A stretch of 64,000 nt of DNA, from NCBI GenBank assembly GCA_014529385.2, contig CM043952.1, forward strand, positions 55,652,619-55,716,618. Direction: 5' to 3'. The translations under genes and the position numbers were made by a program. The number at the start of each line of letters is the position of its first letter. The first letter of the stretch is position 1. This stretch comes from Adiantum capillus-veneris (Eukaryota > Streptophyta > Polypodiopsida > Polypodiales > Pteridaceae). Shown piece by piece: positions 1 through 9,604 of this stretch. The notes under the pieces are model-generated. The model was given only the letters and a program-made list of their open reading frames with translations, made no database searches and had not been told where the DNA came from.

Positions 1-1189
1 AAATGCATACCATGTTGCTCTACATGATCACCCATGGTTACCCACAAACTCTCACCCTCGCAGATTCGCGTCGGGTTCACCAAAAACATGTCGAGAAGTT
101 TGCAGTCTTGCCAAGAAAGCACCGGGATTTTCATTGTAAGAGTCTGTGAGAGAACTCCAAAAACTAATTGAAAGAGTTTTACCATAAATTCCATGAAGTC
201 TACAGTTTGTAAGAAAGATAAATCAAAGAAGCCCCACTCTTTCTCTCTTGCACTTACACACACAAAGAAAGAACACAAAAGAGAATATCAAAACAACACA
301 AAGATGAAAACATCAAGACTATGGTTGTATCGTATCATGGGTAATATGAAAGGGTTAATAGATCACTTAATGGCGTTCAATCTTTGCCGACCAAATAAGC
401 TACAAGTTGTCCTTCAGAATTGTAATTTTGTGCTTACCATATGTATATGTTTTGTCTAGTGATTGGGATTAACTATGTGTACAAATCCTCTTGGTTCATA
501 GCAAGATAACTACACTTATGTCAAAAGAAAAGTTATAGTCTATAAGGGGTAGTATGATAGGATCCGATGAAAGAATTATTTCGGTGAGCCTTTCTAGGCC
601 AAAGAGAAACACTTTACGTTGTTGAAAGTGTATTTTACGGCTAATCCATATGTTAATTGCAATAGATCGCACAGAGTGAAAGCGATAGAAATTCACATCA
701 TGGGGATTATTCATCTAGATAACTCTAGTATGTGCAAAATGTAGATATGAGAGGAGTGAAGAGAAGAGAAGTTTCCCTCCCAATACCTATTCTTGCCCGT
801 AGCCAATAAGGATATTGCGAGGAGAGATGTACATGTAGCAAGGAGAACCTAGAATTTATAGGGAGAATGACTTTCTAAGAGTGAGAGAGATAGATTTGGT
901 TAGGGAGGCAGATGAAATTAGAGATGTATGTTGAATTAGAGATGAGAAAGAAAACAACAAGAAACTAAAAAAATATCAAAGTAAAACACATTTTACTTGA
1001 CAAACTCTTCGGGCGTTATTCATCATTATAATGGAGAGAGAAGAAAAGGAAAGACTTCAAAGTTTGATTGATGCACCAAGTTCAAGACCTTCTTTGATTA
1101 GAGTTGATCTTCCAAGGATAGCTTACAAGAATGGCTAGTCTTCCTCTAGGAGCAAGTGTAGGCTTAGGCTTATGTTAATGGCTAAGTAG
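1..1189. other. Unassigned AT-rich sequence
   Basis: I see no supportable gene or repeat here. The short reading frames lack recognisable domains and their composition looks like non-coding DNA. A purine-rich stretch (about 730-1060) and a short open segment near 1031-1137 do not match a family I know. It may be old decayed retroelement sequence upstream of the LTR-like block that follows. Confidence 0.5.
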
Positions 1190-1343
1190 TTGTAATTAAG
1201 GGTAGTTGCTTTTTCAACCTCGGAGTATGTTATGGATAAGGGATATGTACATTTATTACTCAAGTGGTCATTTGTGCCAGTCGATCAATGTGTATTCATT
1301 TTGAGCATTGAAGAATCTATAAATAATACACGTGCAAGAGGGA
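1190..1343 (+). repeat. Direct repeat copy A, LTR-promoter-like
   Basis: This 154-bp block recurs at 1703-1856 with only a few substitutions. Both copies contain TATAAATA near their 3' end and stop just after the shared CACGTGCAAGAGGGA. The spacer (1344-1702) has no recognisable content. It may be the U3/promoter end of an LTR, duplicated locally or marking two LTR remnants. No TG...CA boundary or target duplication could be assigned. Confidence 0.7.
1318..1325 (+). promoter_or_regulatory. TATA-like box in repeat copy A
   Basis: TATAAATA lies in a context typical of plant LTR promoters and is conserved at the same place in the second copy (1831-1838). Use as a promoter is inferred from sequence only. 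Confidence 0.4.
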
Positions 1344-1702
1344 GGTCCCCTTTTATAGGTGAAAGAAACCCTCAAGGGTTTATGCAAGAAGAGAAGAGCC
1401 AGTGTGAATAGAAACTGGCAAAGTTTGAAATGAGTTGTCCCTGCATGACGTGGGCAGACTAGGATCCACCATTTTGATCATATCTCCTCAACAGTGGCTC
1501 CAAATAAAGAAATAAAAATAGGGGCAAAAAATTAGCTCATAAGCTACGACCCCTATTTTATATACTTTTTCCAATTCATATTGGAACCTTGTGTTAAAAA
1601 ATCATCAAAATAGGAAGCAGTTGGTTTTTAGTTACTCATTGTGCTATGCAGGCATGTACCTAGCGTCTTATACCTCGCTCTCGACTCCACCACTTATGTA
1701 CC

Positions 1703-1856
1703 TTGTAATTAAGGGTAGTTGCTTTTTCAACCTCGGAGTATGTTATGGATAAGGGATATGTACACTTATTACTCAAGTGGTCATTTGTGCCAGTCGGCCA
1801 ATGTGTATTCATTTTGAGCATGGAAGAATCTATAAATAATACACGTGCAAGAGGGA
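1703..1856 (+). repeat. Direct repeat copy B, LTR-promoter-like
   Basis: Second copy of the 154-bp block at 1190-1343, about 97% identical by eye. It is followed by a purine/pyrimidine-biased segment and a long (TC)n run (1975-2051), an arrangement also seen in the LTRs of other elements here. This makes it a plausible 5' LTR promoter for the old copia element whose gag begins at 5968, now separated from it by the insertion at 2103-5600. Confidence 0.6.
1831..1838 (+). promoter_or_regulatory. TATA-like box in repeat copy B
   Basis: TATAAATA, about 137 bp upstream of the (TC)n run at 1975-2051. It probably positioned transcription of an LTR retroelement; no experimental support is visible. 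Confidence 0.4.
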
Positions 1857-1973
1857 AATGCTCACTCTCTTGCATAGGGGGAGATTGCACCCAATGTTTG
1901 TGTCTTCTTCTCTCTTCTCCTCTCTTCTCTCTTGCCGTGCCGATGTAGCACTCCGCTCTACGAGGTGCATTTG

Positions 1974-1974
<1 letters not shown>

Positions 1975-2051
<77 letters not shown>
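1975..2051 (+). repeat. (TC)n microsatellite
   Basis: An essentially uninterrupted dinucleotide run of about 77 bp. It lies downstream of the TATA-like box at 1831 and upstream of the copia insertion at 2103. Open frames across it only encode Ser-Leu repeats and are not genes. Confidence 0.95.
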
Positions 2052-2053
<2 letters not shown>

Positions 2054-2102
2054 TCGTGTTTAGCTTGACTATGGAATTTTGCGAGTCCTCAGGCGTGTAG
2101 AT

Positions 2103-2295
2103 TGTTGGGGTTAAGGCCTATGTGCCTTGACCGGTCGCCCAGGTCATGGGCACCCGCCCACTGTTACCCTATACTTATAGTGAGTATACTGTATAGGGGG
2201 AGCTGCCACTTCACAGTCTCCCCACCCATATCTGGTGTGTGTGTCTCCTTCTCTCTCTCTCACTCTCCGTCTGTGGTGCTCCCCGATCCCCTTCA
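2103..2295 (+). repeat. 5' LTR of the 3.5-kb copia element
   Basis: Starts TGTTGGGG and ends CCCCTTCA. Nearly identical to the 3' LTR at 5425-5600. The main difference is a segment of roughly 15 bp around 2141-2155 that the 3' LTR lacks. High LTR identity implies a fairly recent insertion. Confidence 0.93.
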
Positions 2296-2297
2296 AT

Positions 2298-2309
2298 TGG
2301 TATCAGAGC
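2298..2309 (+). other. Primer-binding site, initiator tRNA-Met
   Basis: TGGTATCAGAGC begins two bases after the 5' LTR. It is the standard plant copia PBS, complementary to the 3' end of initiator methionine tRNA. Confidence 0.95.
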
Positions 2310-3628
2310 GTAGGTGCGGAGGGAGCGCGTGTGTGCACAGTCATGACGACAGCGGAGAGCCAGTTTCATTCCCGAAATCACGTCCGCGCGTGCACTTTCA
2401 AGAGTGCAAACAGGGTTTCGACTTCGGCATCGGAAAATTCAGCTTTCCGAGAGCGTTTCCAGTAGGCGTCCTGGTGTTTTACCCCCCTTTCGAAGTCATT
2501 CGAGCCATCAAAAACTTCATTCGAGCTATGATTGAGAAGCTGCATTTTTCAGCCCTCTTTTGACAGTTTATGCTGCGTTTTTGGGTCGAAACGGAGGTTT
2601 TTGGCATAGCTTTCACACCCGGACTCGGATACATGTGATCCAGGAGTCTACCTTGGGGTTTTGGCATGCTCCGGACGCGCTCGTCATATCAGAATTTTAA
2701 AATTCTGAACGCTGAATTTTTTGTAGCAGCAGTTGTTTATTGTGTGTCGAGGATTCCACACATGGTTTGCTCTCAAATGTGAGAGTGATATTTGCTGCAA
2801 GTTTTCTCACAGGTGGGAGGATACGATATATGCCTTATCTGGTTTGATGCTCAGGGAGACTAATGTGATTGCATTTTGAGCTCGGCAATGTATGCCTCGA
2901 GCATGTTTTTTGGCAGTCACAGGTAGAGCAGATATTTGTGTACTAGATTTGCAGGTGTTTGCAATGATGTATGCAAAGTGTGGAGATTGGTGCATGCATT
3001 TGGAGTGCGGTTTGATGCGCTTTGGTTGCTCATGGTTTTGAGCGTGCTATCAGTTTGGTTACTGGTTTTGTGGTTGTTTTACTGACGAAACTCTGGTGAA
3101 ATTTTCCCAGGAGTTTTATGCGCATCATTTATGCGATCTAGGTAGAGATTGTGGGTTGCACTCAGCATTTGCGTGCGGTGTTCTCTGCAGGTGGGAGATT
3201 TGTGCGTGTGTATGTATCGATACCGCACAGTGTGGGCTTGGTGATTAGCTCACGGTTTGACAGGCATACAGTTATCTTGGCACACTCACAGGAGTGAGTA
3301 TTGTGATGTATGCTTGTGTGGCTACAAGCTAGGTAGCCGGATTCGAGCACTAATGGCTTGAGGTTTTTCAGCAGGTTTCAGCTACAGGTTTACAAGTTTA
3401 CAAGCAGGTTTGAGGGCTTATTTGGGCGCTGAATTTTCAGCTATTGTTTCCTCTTTGCAGGTGTCCATGTATGGCTCAGTTGTAGGCTGATCTGGGACAC
3501 GTTTGTAACTTGTTTATGCAGCTGTTTAAGAGCTGAATTTTGGGGCTGTTTTGGGGCTGATTTACAGCCATATTTGCAAACTTTTGTTGATGCGATTCGA
3601 GCCAGTTTAGGGCTGATTTGGTTGACAT
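2310..3628 (+). other. Long untranslated leader of the copia element
   Basis: About 1.3 kb between PBS and gag with no convincing reading frame. It is rich in GTTT/TTTG-type words and short imperfect repeats around GCTGATTT and CAGGTTT. It probably holds packaging signals, but none can be delimited by eye. Confidence 0.6.
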
Positions 3629-4102
3629 TTGCTACACATTGTTGGTTGCTCTTTTGCGAGCATTATGGTTGATTTTTCATTTGACTTCCAGCGTTATGGT
3701 CTGACACAGTTTGATGGTGCAGATTTTGTTGCTTGGAAGGAGCATATGCTTGTTGCATTGACGGATTTGGGGCAGGATAAACCCTTGCGTGGTTTATCGG
3801 CGAAGCCCAAGTCTATGCGTGATGATGATTGGCAGGATCTTGATGAGTTAGCCATGTCTACGATTCGTTTGCATCTGGTTGAGTCTGTTGACTGGCAGGT
3901 CTCGAGGGAGACTACGACTCATGCTTTATGGCAGAGTTTACATGCTATGTACGCGACATCCATGTCTACAGGGAAGTCTAGTCCCACTTCTATGTCCATG
4001 GGAGAGATTGATCCCACACGCAAGTCTCGAAGGCATAGAGACTTGACATGTTGGCATTGTGGACATAGAGGGCACATTAGGTGTCGATGTTTCAGCGTTT
4101 GA
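3629..4102 (+). CDS. Copia gag (shortened)
   Basis: The product is a 157-residue capsid/nucleocapsid-type protein. The N-terminal half has the copia gag signature (LTQFDGADFVAWKEHM, then a tract ending in DDDWQDLDELAMSTI), matching the UBN2-type gag family. The C-terminus holds one zinc knuckle, CWHCGHRGHIRCRC (CX2CX4HX4C), expected to bind the element's RNA. The protein is shorter than usual because the stretch between capsid domain and knuckle is reduced to a short Ser/Thr/Met-rich linker. ATG 3629 gives the longest frame; ATG 3665 just before the conserved region is equally plausible. It ends by overlapping the protease frame, one frame away. Confidence 0.85.
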   Translation: MLHIVGCSFASIMVDFSFDFQRYGLTQFDGADFVAWKEHMLVALTDLGQDKPLRGLSAKPKSMRDDDWQDLDELAMSTIRLHLVESVDWQVSRETTTHALWQSLHAMYATSMSTGKSSPTSMSMGEIDPTRKSRRHRDLTCWHCGHRGHIRCRCFSV

Positions 4103-5349
4103 GACACCGGAGGCGACAGATGCGTGATGCAAATTTGGGCATGATAGATGCTAGTGAGATCAGTACGGTGGTTACTGAGTATGCTTGTGACGACGATGTC
4201 ACATTTACATCTAGCTTGTCTTCAGACGATCTTATGTCTATGGATTACATATCGGATTGCACATTGTCTTCACATTGGTTACTAGATTCAGATGCTACTT
4301 TCCATGTCACGTCGCATCGTGAGTGGTTTAGCACGTTTTCTAGTGGGAGACTTGGTTGTGTGCACATGGCTGATGGTGTTGTGTATGACATTGAGGGTGC
4401 AGGAGATGTATGTTTGTCCTTGCCCAGCGGTATGAGATTTACCCTGCGTCATGTGCGTTATGTGCCAGATCTGAGACGGGATTTGATCTCAGTGAGACAG
4501 TTACGGGATAGTGGATGTCAGATTTCGCTACGAGAGCGAGATTTTGTGATGCATTTGGGTTCGCTAGTGATTGCGAGAGGTGCCAGGAGTGGTACAGGTT
4601 ACCCATTGCATGTGGATCACGGGAGAGACGGTGTTGTCTCTGTGATCATGAAGCCAGGTAGAGAGCGAGAGAGCAGGCGAGTCTCTTTTGCTTGTGGGTT
4701 GCAGGATGCTTTGCAGGGAGTGCAGAGCAGTGACCTTGTTGTGCAGGTTGCGTCTACGGATGCACAGGTAGAGCGGGACAGCTCTAGTGAGTCACAGCAG
4801 GATGAGTCATCAGAGGTGATGACAGAGATGACTCGCATGGATGCTGAGATGTCGACTATTGTGGAGTCATTTCTTGATATGCTTATGACAGAGCTTGATG
4901 CAGATTCAGGACAAATGGATACTCTTGGTACACATGTGATATGTGGTGGGCACGAGGAGTCACTCCAGAGCTCGGAGTCAGAGTGCCATGGTCTCTATGA
5001 TAGGGGACAGGATTGCCATGACTTGAGTTCTGAGTTGGAGGTGGCAAAGGTTGCCAGGGTTGCATCAACGTTCGGTGTCCTTATGTACGAGATGCTGATC
5101 TCGAGGCCCGACATAGCAGCTGCAGTGGGAGCATTTGCAGCAGGGTTGATTAGTTGTTCGATGACTGATCTCGGCATAGAGCATAGGGGAGGTTTGCAGG
5201 TATTGGACCGATACTTGCAGGAGTGCATGAGCTCTTGTAGACTATTTGCAGAGCTTGGAGCTAGCTCTGTGTGGCTTCCGCAGCAGGATGTTTGTCTATC
5301 AGTAGAGCCGGATGCACTAGCTCATCGAGAGTCAGTGGGCATAGGTTGA
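4081..5349 (+). CDS. Copia protease fused to acidic linker and RT-end remnant
   Basis: An open frame of 422 codons. Residues about 63-180 form a copia aspartic protease region with HWLLDSDATFHVT. The catalytic triplet normally reads Asp-Ser/Thr-Gly; here it is DSD, so activity is doubtful. Residues about 230-320 are an acidic Ser/Glu/Asp-rich linker I do not recognise. Residues about 333-375 (LMYEMLISRPDIAAAVGAF) resemble the conserved region just before copia RNase H, so integrase and most of RT were lost by internal deletion. The frame is shifted relative to the overlapping gag, whereas plant copia gag and pol are usually one frame. An open frame of this length in a truncated element is notable. 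Confidence 0.75.
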   Translation: MSMFQRLRHRRRQMRDANLGMIDASEISTVVTEYACDDDVTFTSSLSSDDLMSMDYISDCTLSSHWLLDSDATFHVTSHREWFSTFSSGRLGCVHMADGVVYDIEGAGDVCLSLPSGMRFTLRHVRYVPDLRRDLISVRQLRDSGCQISLRERDFVMHLGSLVIARGARSGTGYPLHVDHGRDGVVSVIMKPGRERESRRVSFACGLQDALQGVQSSDLVVQVASTDAQVERDSSSESQQDESSEVMTEMTRMDAEMSTIVESFLDMLMTELDADSGQMDTLGTHVICGGHEESLQSSESECHGLYDRGQDCHDLSSELEVAKVARVASTFGVLMYEMLISRPDIAAAVGAFAAGLISCSMTDLGIEHRGGLQVLDRYLQECMSSCRLFAELGASSVWLPQQDVCLSVEPDALAHRESVGIG

Positions 5350-5412
5350 GAGAATCTCTCACCTTCTATTAGTTGTACATTAGTAGATCTTGCTTAAAGA
5401 CACATTGGCCTT

Positions 5413-5424
5413 TAAGTGGGAGGT
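5413..5424 (+). other. Polypurine tract
   Basis: AAGTGGGAGG immediately precedes the 3' LTR. This is the expected plus-strand priming site for a plant copia element. Confidence 0.8.
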
Positions 5425-5600
5425 TGTTGGGGTTAAGGCCTATGTGCCTTGACCGGTTGCCCGCCCACTGTTACCCTATACTTATAGTGAGTATACTGTA
5501 TAGGGGGAGCTGCCACTTCACAGTCTCCCCACCCACATCGTGTGTGTGTCTCCTTCTCTCTCTCTCACTCTCCGTCTGTGGTGCTCCCCGATCCCCTTCA
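5425..5600 (+). repeat. 3' LTR of the 3.5-kb copia element
   Basis: Matches the 5' LTR from TGTTGGGG to CCCCTTCA and is followed directly by the target duplication TAGAT. It is slightly shorter than the 5' copy because it lacks the segment of roughly 15 bp noted there. Confidence 0.93.
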
Positions 5601-5605
5601 TAGAT

Positions 5606-5967
5606 TTGTTTTTTTACGACTTGTAGCGTATTATTTTGATATTTTGTAGGGCCCTCTGCACATCCGTTTGTAGTACTTTCTAATGGTTGGCAATCACTTG
5701 ACAATTTCTTTGAGCAGTATATGCCGATTTATGCTCAAAGAACACTCTTGATATTTTATGTGTTGATTTTGTCTTGATTTGGGTGGAAATTTTGCTCCCA
5801 TACAAAGAAGACTCTATCATAGTTTTCTCACAAGTCTTCTAGTTTCTTACCACACTTGTTTGCATTGACATTGTAGTGATTTTGCTTAGTTTCTGATTAA
5901 AATTTTGATATTTGAATAGAGAAGACTCTGCCAAAATTTTTGTAGACATAGATTTCTATTCGCACTC
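5606..5967 (+). other. Leader of the older plus-strand copia element
   Basis: T-rich, without an open frame, and directly upstream of a copia gag. Before the 3.5-kb element inserted, it was continuous with 1857-2097. I cannot find its primer-binding site, so the 5' boundary of this older element stays undefined. Confidence 0.5.
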
Positions 5968-7199
5968 TTGGATGATGATAAAGAAGATTATTATATTAAG
6001 AAATTTGATGACACAAACTTCACAATATGGAAGCAGTATATGCTTGATGTCTTGGTCAATAATGGCCTTGAAACACCATTGAAAGAGCATAAAGAGGGTG
6101 TTTACACTGATGATGGGTGGAAGGAGATTGATACTTGTGCTATGGCAACCATTGATCTACACCTTGGTGAGTCCATTTTCTTTACCATTATGGACAATAC
6201 TATTGCAAATAAATTATGGGAGTCATTATGCTCATCTTGGGATGGTAAGAGTACATTGAGCAAAGTTTTTCTCATGAAGAAGCTCATGCAGTTGAACATG
6301 AATGAAGGTAGCAGTGTCAATTTGAATTTGAATGAGTTCAATAGTGTTTTCACACAGTCGACTTTCAAAGGGCTGAATTTTGATGAGATGAAATGAAAAA
6401 CACTTTCTTGCTATGCTCTTTTCTACCTTGTGGGTTACGTTCAACACTGCCAAAAGTAACTATGTCCCTCAATGCTAGCTTGTTTTTAGTGATTTTACTA
6501 GTGCTTTGATCATGGAAGATATTTAATGTTAGTCTCTTGACACTAGTGGGCATGGTGATGCATATATGGCTAGGGTAAGTATCCAAGAAAACCATCAATG
6601 GCAAAGAGGTCATAGTCGCATTTGTGATTGTTCTCAGGATTTCAAGAATACGCAAAGGGAAAGTTGTGGACATGACACGAGGAGCATCGAATGCTACACT
6701 TGTCACAAGAAAGGACACATTATGAAAGATTGTAATTTATTTCCAAGAGAAAAGGTAAATCCATTGTTTTTAAGTCCTGCACCTCCTAAAAGCATTGTGA
6801 AGATGGAGGAGTTCAATGTTTTTGAGTCTCCAAATGTTGATGTTGTTGAGTCTCCAAATATTGAGCCGTCATATGTACTAGTCTCCACTTTTGATTTGAT
6901 TCCAGAGGCATTGCTAGCTCTTGATAAATGCTATGTGCAAATTTGGATTATTGACTCATGTGTTAGTTTTCATGTTACTCCTCATAAGGAGTGGTTCTCC
7001 ATTTATGCTTATACACATGGTTTGATTAAGCTAGGTGATTCTCATCATTTTGAGACTTGTGGCATTGGAGATGTGAATTTGTGTATGTGTAATAGTACTG
7101 AGTTCATGCTTTGAGGTGGTAAACATGTGCCAAAGCTAAGTAAGAGGTTGGTCTCCATAGGATAGCTTGATGATTTGGGCTATACTATAGGCTTTGGCA
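5968..7199 (+). pseudogene. Copia gag-protease remnant (5' half of split element)
   Basis: The first 142 codons from ATG 5968 are a copia gag capsid domain (KFDDTNFTIWKQYMLDVLV; later LWESLCSSWDGKSTLSKVFL). Reading then breaks at a stop near 6396 and resumes in another frame with a zinc knuckle, CYTCHKKGHIMKDC (about 6692-6733). A protease region follows at about 6941-7199 with WIIDSCVSFHVTPHKEWF, where the catalytic Gly of DSG is Cys. Coding stops near 7199, where a minus-strand copia fragment starts. The matching 3' half lies 20 kb away at 27957-28780. It cannot be functional. Confidence 0.85.
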
Positions 7200-8567
7200 A
7201 TGGTTCCTTCATCAAGTTTGTTTGTGTTTCTTTGGGAACATGAATATAAGCAATACATCCAAAGGTTCGAAAATGAGATACAGAAGGAATGTTACATGTC
7301 CATGCTGTGATGGGTATCCTACCAAAGGGTGCAGTAGTAGGAAGATGATTCTGAATAAATATTGCTGTCAAAGTAGCTTCAGCCCAGAAAACACGAGATA
7401 AGACAAAATGAATCAGCATACATCTTACATCATTGAGAATAGTGTGATTCTTTCGTTCAGCAACCCCGTTCTGTTGAGGCGAATATGGAATAGTGTGTCA
7501 TGATGAATTCCACTGTCAGCACAGTAAATCACAAACTCTCGAGAAACATATTCGCCTCCATTGTCACTACGAAGCTTCTTAAGGCGACGACCAGTTTGAA
7601 GTTCCACAGCCTTGTGGAATTATTTGAAAACAGATAAGGCTTCAGATTTTTGTCTAAGTAGAAATACAGTCGTATACCTTGAGAAATCATCAATGAAAGT
7701 AATGAAGTAGCGATATTGTGATCTCGAAGAAGGTAGAGGTCCACATATATCAGTATGAACAAGATCCAATATGTCATGAGAATGAGTTGTATTTGAAAGA
7801 GGAAAGGGTTTACGATTGTGTTTTCCAAGAGCACAAAATTCACAAATTCCCATATGGGGATGGGCTTTAAGATCCATGCCATGAACAAGATCACAACGTT
7901 GAAGATCAAGGAGTTTTGGAAAATCAGTATGAACAAAACGGTGTTGCCATACTTTGCAATCATGATCACCTGGAGCAGTGACAAAATTTGCTACAGCATC
8001 GTTGAGAGAGAGTTCAAACAAATTACCGTTTCGAGGAGCAGTGGCTATAGTCTATCCATCTTTCTCAATCCGGCATTTGGTATGATCAAATCCAACAAAC
8101 AGACCAAGATCAACAAGTCTAGCAACTGAAAGAAGATTACGTTGAAGATGTGGTACATGTAATACTCCTTGCAAAATTCGAGTGAAAGAAGATAAGGTAC
8201 CAAGATATAAGTCTCCAATACCCTTTACTTGACAAGTAGTATAATCAACAAGATAAACAACACATTGAACTGGTAGTGGATGATAGTTATGGAGCCACTT
8301 AGACTGATATGTCATATTTCCTGTAGCACCAGAATCGACAATAAAAAGTGATCCATCACGTACATAAAGTATTATGTCTGGAGCAACTGAACATAGGACG
8401 CAGCTTGTTTCTGGTACAATGTTGTTTCGATGTTCAGTAGCATATGCTCTATTATGGTCTGTGTCAAATCGACGCTTATAACACATATGAGTGGGATGAT
8501 CAGATCATCCACAATATTCACAAGAAGAAGCGCTCCCAAAGACTGATTCATATTGAGGACAAGATAC
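7200..8567 (-). pseudogene. Minus-strand copia pol fragment (knuckle-protease-integrase)
   Basis: Read from 8567 leftwards. A knuckle-like CEYCG...HPTHMCYKR lies near 8470-8520. The protease has an intact motif, FIVDSGATGNM (about 8330-8350). The pre-integrase segment has VWQHRFVHTDFPKLLDL and CEFCALGKHNRKPF. The integrase core has DICGP, FIDDFSRYT and [14 protein letters not shown], then the downstream RVFWAEA and FGCIAYIHVP. The frame is continuous apart from stops near 8050 and 7618 and a frameshift near 7422. The fragment ends near 7200 inside the integrase tail; RT and RNase H are absent. On the right it is cut by the giant gypsy LTR at 8568. It occupies the place where the plus-strand copia integrase core should be. 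Confidence 0.85.
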
Positions 8568-9196
8568 TGTTGGACGGATACGTCGCGACGGACGTCAGCA
8601 CAGCGAGAACTCACCTAACATGTAATGTCAGCTAAGGACGAAGCTCGACCCGCAGGCGCGTGGAAGCAAGTATAAGGTGTCAACCTACACTCTACCGACT
8701 CCTAACTAATTCCTACAGGGGTCTCTACCAATTGTCTAAGTCACAGCCTTCAAGAGTGCACAAGAGGGAACTTCCTATGACGCTTTCTAGAGTCGAACAT
8801 CCATCAAACAATCTTGAAACACCATAGAACTTGAAGGGGACCCTACTAATACCAATAAGTTGCTCTCCCTAAGGTCTATGAACCAAAATCACGACCCAAA
8901 ACACCTGGTGCAGAAACACGTAGGATGTATGGCCGAAATCTGCAGGTCTTCATTTCCAAAATCTAAAGTGCCTAATGTGTAGTTCTACTCAATGTGAACA
9001 CGTGGATATGCTGCAATGAAAAATCGGATAACGTATGCTCACCCAAACACCCAATGAAGCGCGTAGAAGGAGCTCGCAAAACCGGATCGTACGCGCGCAA
9101 TGTAGATATCGACGCGTAGCTCTCGTCGGGAGCAACACGCTGCACTCCTCCGCACTCGATTCCGACCACCACCGGAGCACACATAGCGTCAAGATG

Positions 9197-9199
<3 letters not shown>

Positions 9200-9264
<65 letters not shown>
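9200..9264 (-). repeat. (TC)n/(GA)n microsatellite inside the 3' LTR
   Basis: About 65 bp, present at the corresponding place in the other LTR (27521-27599). In the element's sense orientation it is (GA)n, about 80 bp downstream of the TATA box. It therefore belongs to the transcribed part of the LTR. Confidence 0.95.
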
Positions 9265-9268
<4 letters not shown>

Positions 9269-9343
9269 ACAGTACGCTCACTCACAGACTTCAAAACTTT
9301 TTTTTTAAATGACAAAAGGTTTTTCATTAAGGTCAAAAAGTGG

Positions 9344-9351
9344 TATATATA
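9344..9351 (-). promoter_or_regulatory. TATA box of the giant element's 3' LTR
   Basis: TATATATA, self-complementary and so readable on either strand. The surrounding element orientation indicates minus. The same site is at 27675-27682 in the 5' LTR. Confidence 0.6.
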
Positions 9352-9553
9352 CCTTACAATTTCTCAAACCCTAAAGTTCCAAAATCAACCATCTACTCAA
9401 TCTAACTATCAAAACTAGGATACAATCTGGAAACTTCTGTAAGTCCCAATAATTACAAGGTGAAAAATCAGGTTTTCCTCAATGAATGAATAATTACAAA
9501 AAATAATAGTCCTCCGAGTAGTTACTGCCGTGGGGTGTGTCCAGCTTCTAACA

Positions 9554-9565
9554 CTCCCCCCTTCC
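9554..9565 (-). other. Polypurine tract of the giant element
   Basis: On the minus strand this reads GGAAGGGGGGAG immediately before TGTTAG of the 3' LTR. It is a clear plus-strand priming site and fixes the element's orientation. Confidence 0.85.
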
Positions 9566-9604
9566 TTGCTCATGTCTTCCCTGACATGGCCTTGATCTGC
9601 TGCT

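Larger units (their letters stand above)
2103..5600 (+). mobile_element. Non-autonomous Ty1/copia element, complete with TSD
   Basis: A 3498-bp LTR retrotransposon. The flanks carry a perfect 5-bp target duplication, TAGAT (2098-2102 and 5601-5605). LTRs are 2103-2295 and 5425-5600, both starting TGTTGGGG and ending CCCCTTCA. A tRNA-iMet PBS follows the 5' LTR and a purine tract precedes the 3' LTR. The interior codes for gag and protease plus a remnant of the RT/RNase H boundary. Integrase and the RT core are missing, so it would need enzymes in trans. It inserted into the leader of the older copia element whose gag starts at 5968. Confidence 0.93.
8568..9553 (-). repeat. 3' LTR of the giant gypsy element
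   Basis: About 97% identical by eye to the LTR at 26946-27884. It contains a 59-bp segment (about 8871-8929) missing from the other LTR, a TATA box (9344-9351 in minus orientation) and a (GA)n run on the sense strand (9200-9264). Its U5 end shares long matches with the LTR of the nested insertion, for example GCGCCTGCGGGTC. Confidence 0.93.

Noticed and set aside
9035-9418. Frames made of Ser-Leu or Arg-Glu repeats over (TC)n runs (also at 1858, 27353, 28798, 30957, 37190 and elsewhere)
   Set aside because: A dinucleotide run is open in all frames that avoid stops, so these are microsatellite translations and not proteins.
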